From contig JBJEKW010000091.1 in NCBI GenBank assembly GCA_051878835.1, positions 1-64,000 on the forward strand: a stretch of DNA of 64,000 nucleotides, in the 5' to 3' direction. This DNA comes from Olsenella_K sp051878835 (GTDB lineage Bacteria > Actinomycetota > Coriobacteriia > Coriobacteriales > Atopobiaceae). Every line of letters begins with the position of its first letter. Within the stretch, counting starts at the first letter, position 1. The position numbers and the translations under genes were made by a program. Positions 19,419-27,154 of the stretch are shown one piece after another. The notes below the pieces were generated by a model. It ran no database searches and was not told where the DNA came from. It saw only the letters and a list, made by a program, of their open reading frames with translations.

Positions 19419-20441
19419 CTATGCCTGTTCCAGCCCACAAAGCTTTTCGAGGAGAGATTGGACCACATCAATCCCTTCCAACCTGGCAATCCCAAAGCAC
19501 TTCTTGCCTGCGTCCTTCAGGGAGGCACCGACGAGATAGCATTCCGTCTGGTCCAGTATCAGGAAGCGATCGTGGAACGCAGTGGTGTGATGGACCTCCA
19601 GGGTGGGGTACTGGGCATTGAAGACGGCTATGTCGCGTGCCGACAGCTTGGTTTTCGGATGGGTCCAGATGGTGGCATGTACGCCGGTGCGCTTCTTTGC
19701 CAGGATGTTGAGGGTGTCCACATCCGTGTACCCGTCGACGAGCATGACGCTGCTCTGCGCCCTTTGTACCAGTGTGACCAGCAGCTCGAACGCGTCGTAG
19801 ATCTGGCCGTCGAAGAACACGCGTTGCTTCGGTGGTTCGAGATCCTCCATGCAGCTGAGGATGCGTTCTACGCGCTCGTCCATCCCATCCAATCGCTGGT
19901 TCGTCGTTTGCTGATAGGTGGTCAGGTCAAGCTCCAGCTCTCTGAGCCGTTCGAACATGACTGAGTTTTGAGCAATGAAGTGGCGCATTTGGACAAAGGC
20001 GCGAATGATTTGGATGCTGGTCTGTACGGCTGTCTCACTTCTGAGTACGGTTGAGAGCATGGAGACGCCTTGCTCCGTGTAGACGAAGGGCATGTAGCGT
20101 CTGCCGCCATGCTCGCTGGCATCGCCACTTGAGATTCCGTTTTGGAATCTCAAGCTCATGTACTCTTCTTTGGACAGACGGAAGCGAAAATCCGAAGGGA
20201 ATCGTGCGGAGTTTCTGGAGGCGGCTTTGTTTAGATTTCCCGTCGTGACCCCGTAGAGGTCAGCGAGGTCACTATCTAGCATGACCTGCTGCCCACGGAT
20301 TGTATGAATCATGCTGCGTATTCGTACTTCCGCTGAGGGGACTATGGCTTTGTCTGCGTCTTTGGGCTTCTTGTAGTCGCTCACGATGCCCGTGTGGGCA
20401 GCGTGCCCCAAGCCATCCGCCTTCTTTTGATCATTTGCCAT
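19419..20441 (-). CDS. phage-type ORF6N-domain protein with C-terminal PLD-like domain
   Basis: 340 residues. The ORF6N (KilA-N-related) DNA-binding domain spans about 38-130 and includes RGQQVMLDSDLADLYGV and FRFRLSKEEY, MPFVYTEQGVSMLSTVLRS. A short coiled region follows (150-200). The C-terminal part (about 208-330) resembles the phospholipase-D-like fold, with one HKD-like motif HDRFLILD and GASLKDAGKK. This architecture is known in scattered bacterial genomes and phages. Its role is unproven; the ORF6N part is thought to be regulatory. It stands alone, is bracketed by two related hairpin elements, and may be a transferred gene. The ATG at 20441 has GGAGAG upstream. Confidence 0.85.
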   Translation of the reverse strand: MANDQKKADGLGHAAHTGIVSDYKKPKDADKAIVPSAEVRIRSMIHTIRGQQVMLDSDLADLYGVTTGNLNKAASRNSARFPSDFRFRLSKEEYMSLRFQNGISSGDASEHGGRRYMPFVYTEQGVSMLSTVLRSETAVQTSIQIIRAFVQMRHFIAQNSVMFERLRELELDLTTYQQTTNQRLDGMDERVERILSCMEDLEPPKQRVFFDGQIYDAFELLVTLVQRAQSSVMLVDGYTDVDTLNILAKKRTGVHATIWTHPKTKLSARDIAVFNAQYPTLEVHHTTAFHDRFLILDQTECYLVGASLKDAGKKCFGIARLEGIDVVQSLLEKLCGLEQA

Positions 20442-20628
20442 GCCGCTCTCCTCTCCCCGGGGAACTCAGATTCTACCCAGGAGTTGAGACGGCACATACG
20501 AGCAGGTCAAACGCGTATTTTGTGGCAAGAATGGTGCCAGGGAGATGGTTTCGGGCGGCCTTGCTGCCTGGGTACCGCTTCTTTGAGGAGGTTCAATCCA
20601 CGATGTGATGTCTCAGCCGCTATGATTG

Positions 20629-20680
20629 GGGGCACAGTTTGCCTCGTTTGTAGCAAAGAAAACGAGGCAAACTGTGCCCC
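20629..20680. repeat. dispersed hairpin element, copy 2
   Basis: Perfect 21-bp stem (20629-20649 against 20660-20680) with a 10-base loop. The arm GGGGCACAGTTTGCCTCGTT resembles copies 1 and 3 in its GGCACAGTTT part. It follows the def-like gene on the minus strand and may double as its terminator. Confidence 0.7.
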
Positions 20681-20715
20681 TGTCAGCGGAAGGGGCAGCA
20701 TATAAGGGTGGCCCA

Positions 20716-21135
20716 CTATATAAGTACGCCGTTGCAGTGGTCCAGCTCGTGCTGGATCACCTGGGCGGTCCAGCCGGTGTAGCCGCGGGTCTTCCATGCC
20801 AGGGAGCCGGCGCGCAGCACCTGGTAGCGCACCGTGATCCTGCGCCATCGCGTCGCGGTGCGGACGCCCTCCAGCGACAGGCATCCCTCCTGGGCCTGGT
20901 ACTGCCCGGTGTGTGAGGTGACCTGCGGGTTCAGCATGACCACGGGCGTGTCGCCGTCGAAGAAGGCGATGATGCGCTTCTGCTGCCCAATCATGTTTGC
21001 CGCCATGCCGGCGCACTCGTCGGCATGGGCCTGCATGGTGTCCAGGAGGTCCTGCGCCACGTCTGCGTCCGCGGCGGTTGCCTCGGTCGAGGGGCGCGAG
21101 AGCATGAAGTGCGACTTGACGATGGGACGAATCAT
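20716..21135 (-). CDS. def: short peptide-deformylase-like protein
   Basis: 139 residues, shorter than classical Def (about 170). Motif 2 EGCLSL supplies the Cys metal ligand and motif 3 QHELDHCNG the HExxH. Motif 1 reads CAGMAANMIGQ where canonical deformylases have GxGLAAxQ, so the oxyanion Gln is Met. Similar short forms are annotated as deformylases in other anaerobes. Whether this is the housekeeping enzyme or a specialised paralogue cannot be decided from the window. The ATG at 21135 follows GGAG; an in-frame extension to 21234 has no SD. Divergent from the ClC gene. Confidence 0.75.
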   Translation of the reverse strand: MIRPIVKSHFMLSRPSTEATAADADVAQDLLDTMQAHADECAGMAANMIGQQKRIIAFFDGDTPVVMLNPQVTSHTGQYQAQEGCLSLEGVRTATRWRRITVRYQVLRAGSLAWKTRGYTGWTAQVIQHELDHCNGVLI

Positions 21136-21225
21136 GACGGTCTCCGTTTGTGCTGTTGGAAGGGGTATGAGAGTATCGTATCTCTTGATGGGAACTCTGG
21201 ACGCAAAGCTAGCTTGGAGCAAGGT

Positions 21226-22518
21226 ATGGGACAAACGGACGGCACCGGTGACCGCACGCTGAGGCAGGCGCTCAAGGAGGCACCTTGGGGCGTCAGGGTA
21301 GAGGCGCTTGCCCTGTTCCTGGGGTCTGCCCTGGTGGTGGGCGTCCTGGTGGGGATGGGAATCATCGTGGCCCTGCGGGCCAGCGAGTTCCTACAGGATG
21401 TCGTGTGGACCGACCTGCGCGGGGCGCTGCCCGCGTGGCTGCGCACCGTGTTTCCGCTGGTCATCTGCGCTCTAGGCGGCATCCTGGTGGGGCTGGCCAG
21501 CGACGCCGCGGGCTTCCAGCTGTACGGCATGGGTGAGGTCGTCAGGCGCTGCAAGCAGGACGGCGGCTACTCGTTTCCCAGCTGGGGCTGGGCCGTGGTG
21601 CTGTTTGCGCTGCCCATCGCCTTCGGTGGAGCCGTTGGTCCCGAGGCAGGCGTGTCCGGCTTCGTGGCTGCCGTGCTGACGCTGTGCCTGCGCGCGTTTC
21701 GCAGGGCGGGCGAGGCGGTGACCAAAAGCCCGAGCACGCCCGCCCGCGCCTCGGTCCATGCGGTGCTGGACTCGACGGGCGTGACGCAGTTCCGGCTGAA
21801 GGCGCGCTGGGCGCGGGTGGTCATGTGGATCGTCGCCGTCATCGGCATCCTGGCCGGAGCTGCGCTGGTGTCTTTGTTGCTGCCGGGCTCGTCGGGCTTC
21901 CCCAGGGTCGGTGCCATCGACTACGCCAACGCCCCCTGGGTCTCGGTACTGCCCGCGTTCGTGCTGGGCGTGCTCGTGGCCCTTCTGGCAGGGGTGGCCG
22001 GCAAGGCGGCGAGGCGCCTGTCCGGGCGTCTGAGCGGCCTCGCCAAAGATCACAAGCTAGGTAGCAGGGGAGGCCACGTCCTGCGCTCGGTCGTCTGCGG
22101 AGCCGCGTTGGGTCTGGTGGCAATATTCCTGCCAGAGGTGCTCTTCTCGGGACAGACCGCTCTGGGGCGGCTGGTGGACGTGTGGGCCTCGTGGAGCGTG
22201 CCCGTTCTGTTGCTGACCGTGGTCGCGAAGCTGGCCCTAACCCAGCTGTGCATAAACATGGACTGGGTGGGCGGAGAGTTCTTTCCCCTGATGTACTGCG
22301 GTGCCGCGGCGGGCTACGTGGTTGCGCTGGCCATGGGGTGCGACCCGCTGCTGCCTGCGGCTGTCAGTGCCGGTGCGCTGGTGGCGACCGCCACGAAAAG
22401 GCCTGCCCTGTCGGCTGCCATCCTGGCCATTTGCTTCCCGGTGCAGAGCCTGCCCGTGGTGCTGGTCTCGGCGTTTGCCGCGGCCGCCGTGCGCAAGCGC
22501 ATCGACGCCAGCCTGTAG
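21226..22518 (+). CDS. ClC-family chloride channel/transporter
   Basis: 430 residues with about ten membrane helices. The anion-path motif appears as GGAVGPEAG near 140 in place of the classic GREGP, as in the YfeO/ClcB-like subgroup. Late helices contain DWVGGEFFPLMYCGAAAGY and ATKRPALSAAIL. There is no C-terminal CBS domain. Likely an anion channel or H+/anion antiporter in the cytoplasmic membrane. The start is ATG 21226 after GGAGC; the open frame extends upstream into the def gene's promoter but without an SD. Confidence 0.85.
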   Translation: MGQTDGTGDRTLRQALKEAPWGVRVEALALFLGSALVVGVLVGMGIIVALRASEFLQDVVWTDLRGALPAWLRTVFPLVICALGGILVGLASDAAGFQLYGMGEVVRRCKQDGGYSFPSWGWAVVLFALPIAFGGAVGPEAGVSGFVAAVLTLCLRAFRRAGEAVTKSPSTPARASVHAVLDSTGVTQFRLKARWARVVMWIVAVIGILAGAALVSLLLPGSSGFPRVGAIDYANAPWVSVLPAFVLGVLVALLAGVAGKAARRLSGRLSGLAKDHKLGSRGGHVLRSVVCGAALGLVAIFLPEVLFSGQTALGRLVDVWASWSVPVLLLTVVAKLALTQLCINMDWVGGEFFPLMYCGAAAGYVVALAMGCDPLLPAAVSAGALVATATKRPALSAAILAICFPVQSLPVVLVSAFAAAAVRKRIDASL

Positions 22519-22558
22519 GAGCGGACAGGTCATACAGAAGCCAAGAAGTACGAAAAAA

Positions 22559-22589
22559 CGGCCCGGCAGCTGCAATGGCTGCCGGGCCG
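22559..22589. terminator. bidirectional intrinsic terminator
   Basis: Perfect 12-bp stem CGGCCCGGCAGC / GCTGCCGGGCCG with a 7-base loop, between convergent ClC and ABC-transporter genes. A-tract on the left gives the minus strand a T-tract (GTTTTTTC); the plus strand has TGTTCTTCTTG. Confidence 0.85.
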
Positions 22590-22604
22590 CATGTTCTTCT
22601 TGCC

Positions 22605-23393
22605 CTACAGGACCTTCGAGAGGAACTCCTGCAGTCGCTCGGACTTGGGGTGCCCGAAGAGCTCGGCGGGCGTGCCCTGCTCCTCGATGACGCCGCCGGC
22701 GGTGAACACCACGCGGTCGCTGACCTCGCGGGCGAAGGCCATCTCGTGCGTCACCAGCACCATGGTCATGCCCTTCTGGGCCAGGTCGGCTATGACGTCG
22801 AGGACGTCCTTCACCATCTCGGGGTCCAGGGCAGATGTGGCCTCGTCGAACAACATGATCTGCGGATGCATGGCCAGGGCGCGTGCGATGGCCACGCGCT
22901 GCTGCTGACCGCCCGACAGCGAGCGCGGGTTTGCCTGGGCCTTCTGCTCCAGGCCCACGGTGCGCAGCAGCCTCATGGCGACCTCGTTCGCCTCGCTGGA
23001 GTTCATGCCCTTCACGTTGATGGGCGCGAAGGTGACGTTCTCCAGAACGGTCATGTTGGGGAACAGGTTGAAGTGCTGGAACACCATGCCGATGTCCTGG
23101 CGCACCTTGTCCATGTTTACATTGGGGTCGGTGAGGTCGTGGCCTGCCACGACCACCTTGCCCGACGTGGGCTTCTCGAGGCCGTTCATGCAGCGCAGCA
23201 GCGTGGACTTGCCCGAACCCGAGGGGCCGATGATGGAGACCACCTCTCCGCGCCTGACGTCGAGGTCGATGCCCTTCAGGACCTCGTTCTTGCCGAAGCT
23301 CTTGTGCAGCTGGCTCACCTGGATCACGAGGTCGGAGGTGGAGCCTGCCGCGCCCTGGGCAGCCTGTGCGGTGCCGTTCGTTTGCTCTGCCAT
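22605..23393 (-). CDS. polar amino-acid ABC transporter ATP-binding protein
   Basis: 262 residues, PAAT-type (GlnQ/ArtP-like). Powers import through the adjoining binding-protein/permease chain. Walker A GPSGSGKST, Q-loop FQHFNLFPNMTV, signature LSGGQQQRVAIARAL, Walker B IMLFDEATSALD and the H-loop VTHEM are all present. The first 25 residues (Gln/Ala/Thr/Ser) are an extra tail. Its ATG overlaps the upstream stop codon (TAATG), so translation is coupled. Amino-acid specificity is set by the partner. Confidence 0.94.
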   Translation of the reverse strand: MAEQTNGTAQAAQGAAGSTSDLVIQVSQLHKSFGKNEVLKGIDLDVRRGEVVSIIGPSGSGKSTLLRCMNGLEKPTSGKVVVAGHDLTDPNVNMDKVRQDIGMVFQHFNLFPNMTVLENVTFAPINVKGMNSSEANEVAMRLLRTVGLEQKAQANPRSLSGGQQQRVAIARALAMHPQIMLFDEATSALDPEMVKDVLDVIADLAQKGMTMVLVTHEMAFAREVSDRVVFTAGGVIEEQGTPAELFGHPKSERLQEFLSKVL

Positions 23394-24904
23394 TAGTTGT
23401 TCAGCCTCCTCGACGCGATGTTGGCCAGCCAGGTCAGGATCGAGATGGCTATCAGGTAGATGGCCGCCACGATGATCAGCGTCTCGGTGACGCGGAAGTT
23501 GGCGGCGTAGATTTGCTGGGCCTGGTACAGCAGCTCGCCGAAGCCGATGGCCAGAAGCAGCGAGGAGTCCTTCACCATGATGATCAGCTGGTTGATGACC
23601 GAGGGCACCGCGATGTTGATGGCCTGCGGCAGGATGACCTTGCGCATGGTGAGCCCGTACGAGGCGCCCAGCGAGCGCGCGGCCTCGGCCTGGCCGGGGT
23701 CAACGGCCTCGATGGCTCCGCGCACGATCTCGGTGATGTACGCGCCGGAGTTCAGCGACAGCGTCAGGCAGCCAGCCACCCAGATGTTCATGGGGATGCC
23801 CGTCAGCTGCGGTACGCCAAAGTAGAAGAAGAACGCCCACACCAGGATGGGGGTGCCGCGGAATAGCCACACGTACACCTTCGCGATGGCGTGCAGCACG
23901 TGGTTGGGCGACACCATGAACAGTCCGAGGACGTTGCCCAAAAGCAGGGCGAACGCGAACGACATCAGCGTGATGAGCACGGTGTTCTTCAGGCCCTCCA
24001 TCAGGGCGGGCATGGAGCTGACCACCAGGCCCCAGAAGCTGTTGTCCTTCGTAGAGCCGGAGTCAGAGCTGGAGGCGCCCGAGGACTGGTTGTTCGAGTC
24101 GCCAAGGTACTTGTTCATGATCTGGTCGTACGTGCCGTCGGCCTTGCACTTTGCCAGGCCATCGTTGAACGCGGCCAGAAGGTCCTGATTCTTGCCCTTG
24201 GCTACCAGGGCGCCGTAGCTGTTGCCCTTCTCCATCTGGGTCACGATTTTCAGGTCCTGGCCCTGCGAGATGCCGTAGGCGATGACGGGGTAGTCGTCGA
24301 AGACCGCCACGGCCTGCCCGGCCGCCACCAGCTGGTACATGGTGGACGCCTGGTCGACCGAGTACACCGTGAAGCCGTACTGGTCGGCGATGCTCTTTGC
24401 GAAGGCCTCGCCCTCGGCGCCTGTCTTTGCGGTGACGGTCTTTCCGGCCAGGTCCTCATACGAGCTGATGTTGGAGTTCTTTGGCACGGCCATCTGGACG
24501 CCCGAATCGAAGTAGGGGTCAGAGAAGTCGTACATCTGCTTTCGCTCGTCCGTGATGGACGCGCCGGCGATGGCCATGTCGGCCGTTCCCGACGTGACTG
24601 CCTGCAGGGCGGCGTTGAAGCCCAGCGACTGGATGTTCACGCTGAAGCCCTCCTCGTCCGCGATGGCGCGGATGAGGTCCATGTCGATGCCGACCAGCTG
24701 TCCGTTGTCACGGTACTCAAAGGGTGCGAACGTCGTGTCGGTGGCGATGGTGTACGTCTTGCCCTGGACTGCCGAAGCGTCCGCCGCCCACGCCTGCTTG
24801 GGCACAAGCGACAGCGTTGCCAGGAGCGCCACAAAGGCGCACACCAGCGCCGCCCTCACGCGCTGCAGCGGCGTCTGTTGCGCCGCTTGTTGCTGGATTC
24901 CCAT
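23393..24904 (-). CDS. amino-acid ABC transporter, substrate-binding protein fused to permease
   Basis: 503 residues. Signal-anchor/signal peptide at 10-40 (ALVCAFVALLATLSLVPKQAWA). Residues 48-270 are an SBP_bac_3 domain (TIATDTTFAPFEYRDNGQLV, GIDMDLIRAIA, TSGTADMAIAGASIT). A Ser/Asp-rich linker near 275-290 leads into a GlnP/ArtQ-type permease (about 293-503) with the EAA-loop EAARSLGASYG and VPSVINQL. Single-chain SBP-permeases occur in Firmicutes and Actinobacteria. The binding domain probably sits outside, tethered to its own channel. The ATG at 24904 follows AAGGGAG. First gene of a two-gene operon. Confidence 0.93.
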   Translation of the reverse strand: MGIQQQAAQQTPLQRVRAALVCAFVALLATLSLVPKQAWAADASAVQGKTYTIATDTTFAPFEYRDNGQLVGIDMDLIRAIADEEGFSVNIQSLGFNAALQAVTSGTADMAIAGASITDERKQMYDFSDPYFDSGVQMAVPKNSNISSYEDLAGKTVTAKTGAEGEAFAKSIADQYGFTVYSVDQASTMYQLVAAGQAVAVFDDYPVIAYGISQGQDLKIVTQMEKGNSYGALVAKGKNQDLLAAFNDGLAKCKADGTYDQIMNKYLGDSNNQSSGASSSDSGSTKDNSFWGLVVSSMPALMEGLKNTVLITLMSFAFALLLGNVLGLFMVSPNHVLHAIAKVYVWLFRGTPILVWAFFFYFGVPQLTGIPMNIWVAGCLTLSLNSGAYITEIVRGAIEAVDPGQAEAARSLGASYGLTMRKVILPQAINIAVPSVINQLIIMVKDSSLLLAIGFGELLYQAQQIYAANFRVTETLIIVAAIYLIAISILTWLANIASRRLNN

Positions 24905-24964
24905 AAGTCTCCCTTCCTATGCGCTTCTCTGTCGTGCACAGCTGAGGAGAAACTATGAGCCTAC

Positions 24965-25010
24965 ATGTTTTCATCGCGGTTACAGCAGGTGGAGCTGCAC
25001 ATGAAAACAT
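24965..25010. promoter_or_regulatory. inverted repeat upstream of the ABC-transporter operon
   Basis: Perfect 10-bp arms ATGTTTTCAT (24965-24974) and ATGAAAACAT (25001-25010) separated by 26 bases, 61 bases upstream of the operon start. The dyad arms and three-turn spacing could be a two-site regulator operator; no regulator is identifiable. Confidence 0.35.
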
Positions 25011-25045
25011 AAAAAATGCGAGGCACCTACCCTTTGGCAGGTACC
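25011..25045 (-). terminator. intrinsic terminator after pyrE
   Basis: On the minus strand: 10-bp stem with two wobble pairs (25045-25036 against 25031-25022), 4-base loop, then CGCATTTTTT. It lies 100 bases beyond the pyrE stop. Confidence 0.65.
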
Positions 25046-25144
25046 CCGCAGCCATGGTTGCGCCTTGTGGGGAACGTCGCACCGACGTGCGGCGTCGACG
25101 TGCGGCAGCGCGGAACGCGCCGGTCCAGAAGAACCGCGCGCCCG

Positions 25145-25828
25145 CTACTCCTTCACGCCGTAGGTCTGGTAGTAGGCGTCGATGGCGGCCTTCGTCTGGT
25201 CGTCTATGACCACCTTGCCGTCGACCTCGTGGTTGTACAGGGCCTCGGTGACCTCGGACATGGTGACGATGGACGCGGTGGGGAAGCCGTACTTCTGGCT
25301 GATCTCGTCGATGGCGGCCATGTGCCCGCCCTTGCCGACCTCCTGGCGGTTCAGCGACACCATGAGGCCCACCACCTGCACGTCGGCGGCGGCCTTCAGC
25401 TTGGGGTACGTCTCGTCGATGGACTTGCCCGACGTGGTGACGTCCTCCACGATGACCACGCGCTCGCCGTCGTGCAGCTGGGCGCCCAGCAGGTTGCCCT
25501 TGTCGGCGCCGTGGTCCTTTGCCTCCTTGCGGTCGGCGCAGTAGCGGACCTCCTTGCCGTACAGCTCGTCCAGGGCGATGGCCGTGACGACCGCCAGGGG
25601 GATGCCCTTGTAGGCCGGGCCAAACACCACGTCGAAGTCCAGGCCAAAGCTGTCGTGGATGGCCTTGGCGTAGAACTGCCCCAGGCGGTGCAGCTGCTGG
25701 CCCGTGACGTAGGCGCCCGCGTTCATAAAGAAGGGCGACTTGCGGCCGCTCTTCAGCGTGAAGTCGCCGAACTTCAGGACGTCGCTCTGGACCATGAACT
25801 CTATGAAGTCGCGCTTGTAGTCCTTCAT
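25145..25828 (-). CDS. pyrE: orotate phosphoribosyltransferase
   Basis: 227 residues. Converts orotate and PRPP to OMP in pyrimidine synthesis. The PRPP-binding motif VVIVEDVTTSGKS lies near 122-134, the substrate region FTLKSGRKSPFFMNAG near 23-38, and GPAYKGIPLA near 70. The length is typical. The ATG at 25828 follows AAGGAG; the frame continues to 25915 without an SD. No other pyr genes are in the window; it follows the hydrolase-like gene by 91 bases on the same strand and may be co-transcribed. Confidence 0.94.
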   Translation of the reverse strand: MKDYKRDFIEFMVQSDVLKFGDFTLKSGRKSPFFMNAGAYVTGQQLHRLGQFYAKAIHDSFGLDFDVVFGPAYKGIPLAVVTAIALDELYGKEVRYCADRKEAKDHGADKGNLLGAQLHDGERVVIVEDVTTSGKSIDETYPKLKAAADVQVVGLMVSLNRQEVGKGGHMAAIDEISQKYGFPTASIVTMSEVTEALYNHEVDGKVVIDDQTKAAIDAYYQTYGVKE

Positions 25829-25919
25829 GATGCTCTCCTTGCGTTGGGTTGCTGGGTGGTGGTGCTTCTTGAACTGATGGTTCTTCTTGAACGTCGCACT
25901 CCAGTTCAAGTTCAATTGA

Positions 25920-26975
25920 TTAGTTCATCGAGATCTCGTTGCAGATTTTCTGGATGGCCTTGGTGGCCTCGGGGATGGGGTACAGCGGGTAGTTGTTGTT
26001 CAGGCCGCGGCCCTCCACGAACTCGGCGTGTGCCCCGGTGGCCTGCACGCGGGCAAAGAACAGCTTTGCGTCGGGATACAGTATCTCGCGCGTGCCCGCG
26101 AACACCAGCACGTTGTGCAGGCCGCGCACCTCGCCGTTCACGGGCGAGAGGTGGTAGTCGTGCGGGTCGGTGCCATGCGCCCACAGCCGGCCGACCTTCT
26201 CCATCCCGTGCGTGGACAGCAGGGGGTCGTGCGGCTGGATGGCGTTTGCCAGCGGGTTCGAGAACGTGATGTCCACCCACGGGGAAATCAGGATCAGGTG
26301 GCTGGGCTGCAGCTTTCCGCGCTGCAGCAGCTCCTCGGCGTAGCCTGCGGCCATGCCGCCGCCCGCCTCGTCGCCCATCAGCGTGACGTTCTCGGCGCCG
26401 TACTTCTGGACCACCTTGTCGTACAGGGCGTCCAGCAGGGCGTAGGCCTCCTTCCAGTGGTGCACGGGGGCCAGGGGGTACAGCGGCACGATGATCTCGG
26501 CGCGGGTGTCGCGGGCCACGGTGTCCAGGAAGTGCCAGTGGTTGGACGTGGGCTGGTCCAGGAACGCCCCGCCGTGCAGGTAGATGACGGCGCGGTCGTT
26601 TATCTCGCGGCGGTTCAGCATGAACACCTGCATGGAGCCGGCGTCGCACGTGAGGTCGCTCTCCTGGATGGAGACGCGGAAGCCCATGATCTTGTAGTGG
26701 AAGTCGACGACCTTGGGGACCGAGTAGTGCTCCTCGTTCGCGCTGGCGCGGTTCAGGATGTAGTTGTCCCAGGCTATGGGCTCGTCCACGCGCTTGCGGT
26801 AGCCCTTCAGCCATTGGTACATCTCGGACATGGTTGCCATGTCGGAGCGGTGGTACACGCCGTGCGAGATGGCCGAGAAGCCCAGTGCGGCCGCCACGGG
26901 CGCCCCGGCCGCCAGCGCCGCCACCTTCAGGGCATGGTGCATGCGCGGTGACATGTGGCTGTTGGTAGAAGACAT
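25920..26975 (-). CDS. HSL-type alpha/beta-hydrolase-fold protein lacking the catalytic Ser and His
   Basis: 351 residues. The hormone-sensitive-lipase fold is clear: a hydrophobic N-terminal segment near 17-35, the oxyanion HGG at 134-136 (IYLHGGAFLDQ), the nucleophile elbow at 201-205 and the acid-loop pattern GTREILYPDA. The elbow reads GDEAGG instead of GDSAGG, so the nucleophile is Glu203 (codon GAG). The usual C-terminal His is replaced: GLNNNYPLYPIPEA has Asn327 where families show GMIH.YPL. With two of three triad residues gone, esterase activity is unlikely; a binding role is more plausible. The ATG at 26975 follows AAGGAG. Confidence 0.85.
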   Translation of the reverse strand: MSSTNSHMSPRMHHALKVAALAAGAPVAAALGFSAISHGVYHRSDMATMSEMYQWLKGYRKRVDEPIAWDNYILNRASANEEHYSVPKVVDFHYKIMGFRVSIQESDLTCDAGSMQVFMLNRREINDRAVIYLHGGAFLDQPTSNHWHFLDTVARDTRAEIIVPLYPLAPVHHWKEAYALLDALYDKVVQKYGAENVTLMGDEAGGGMAAGYAEELLQRGKLQPSHLILISPWVDITFSNPLANAIQPHDPLLSTHGMEKVGRLWAHGTDPHDYHLSPVNGEVRGLHNVLVFAGTREILYPDAKLFFARVQATGAHAEFVEGRGLNNNYPLYPIPEATKAIQKICNEISMN

Positions 26976-27154
26976 GGTTGCTCCTTCAGGTCGAGGACCC
27001 AGCACCGTCTAGCGTAGCAGGTTTTGGCGGGTGGGCGAGGGCGTGCGCCACGAGCGGACGAAGCGGCCATATTGCGGTATGGTTAACGGGTTGACGTCAG
27101 GCAGGCTGCGGTGGCATAGGGACTACCGGAGCCGCAATCCCCAAGGGGGCTTTC

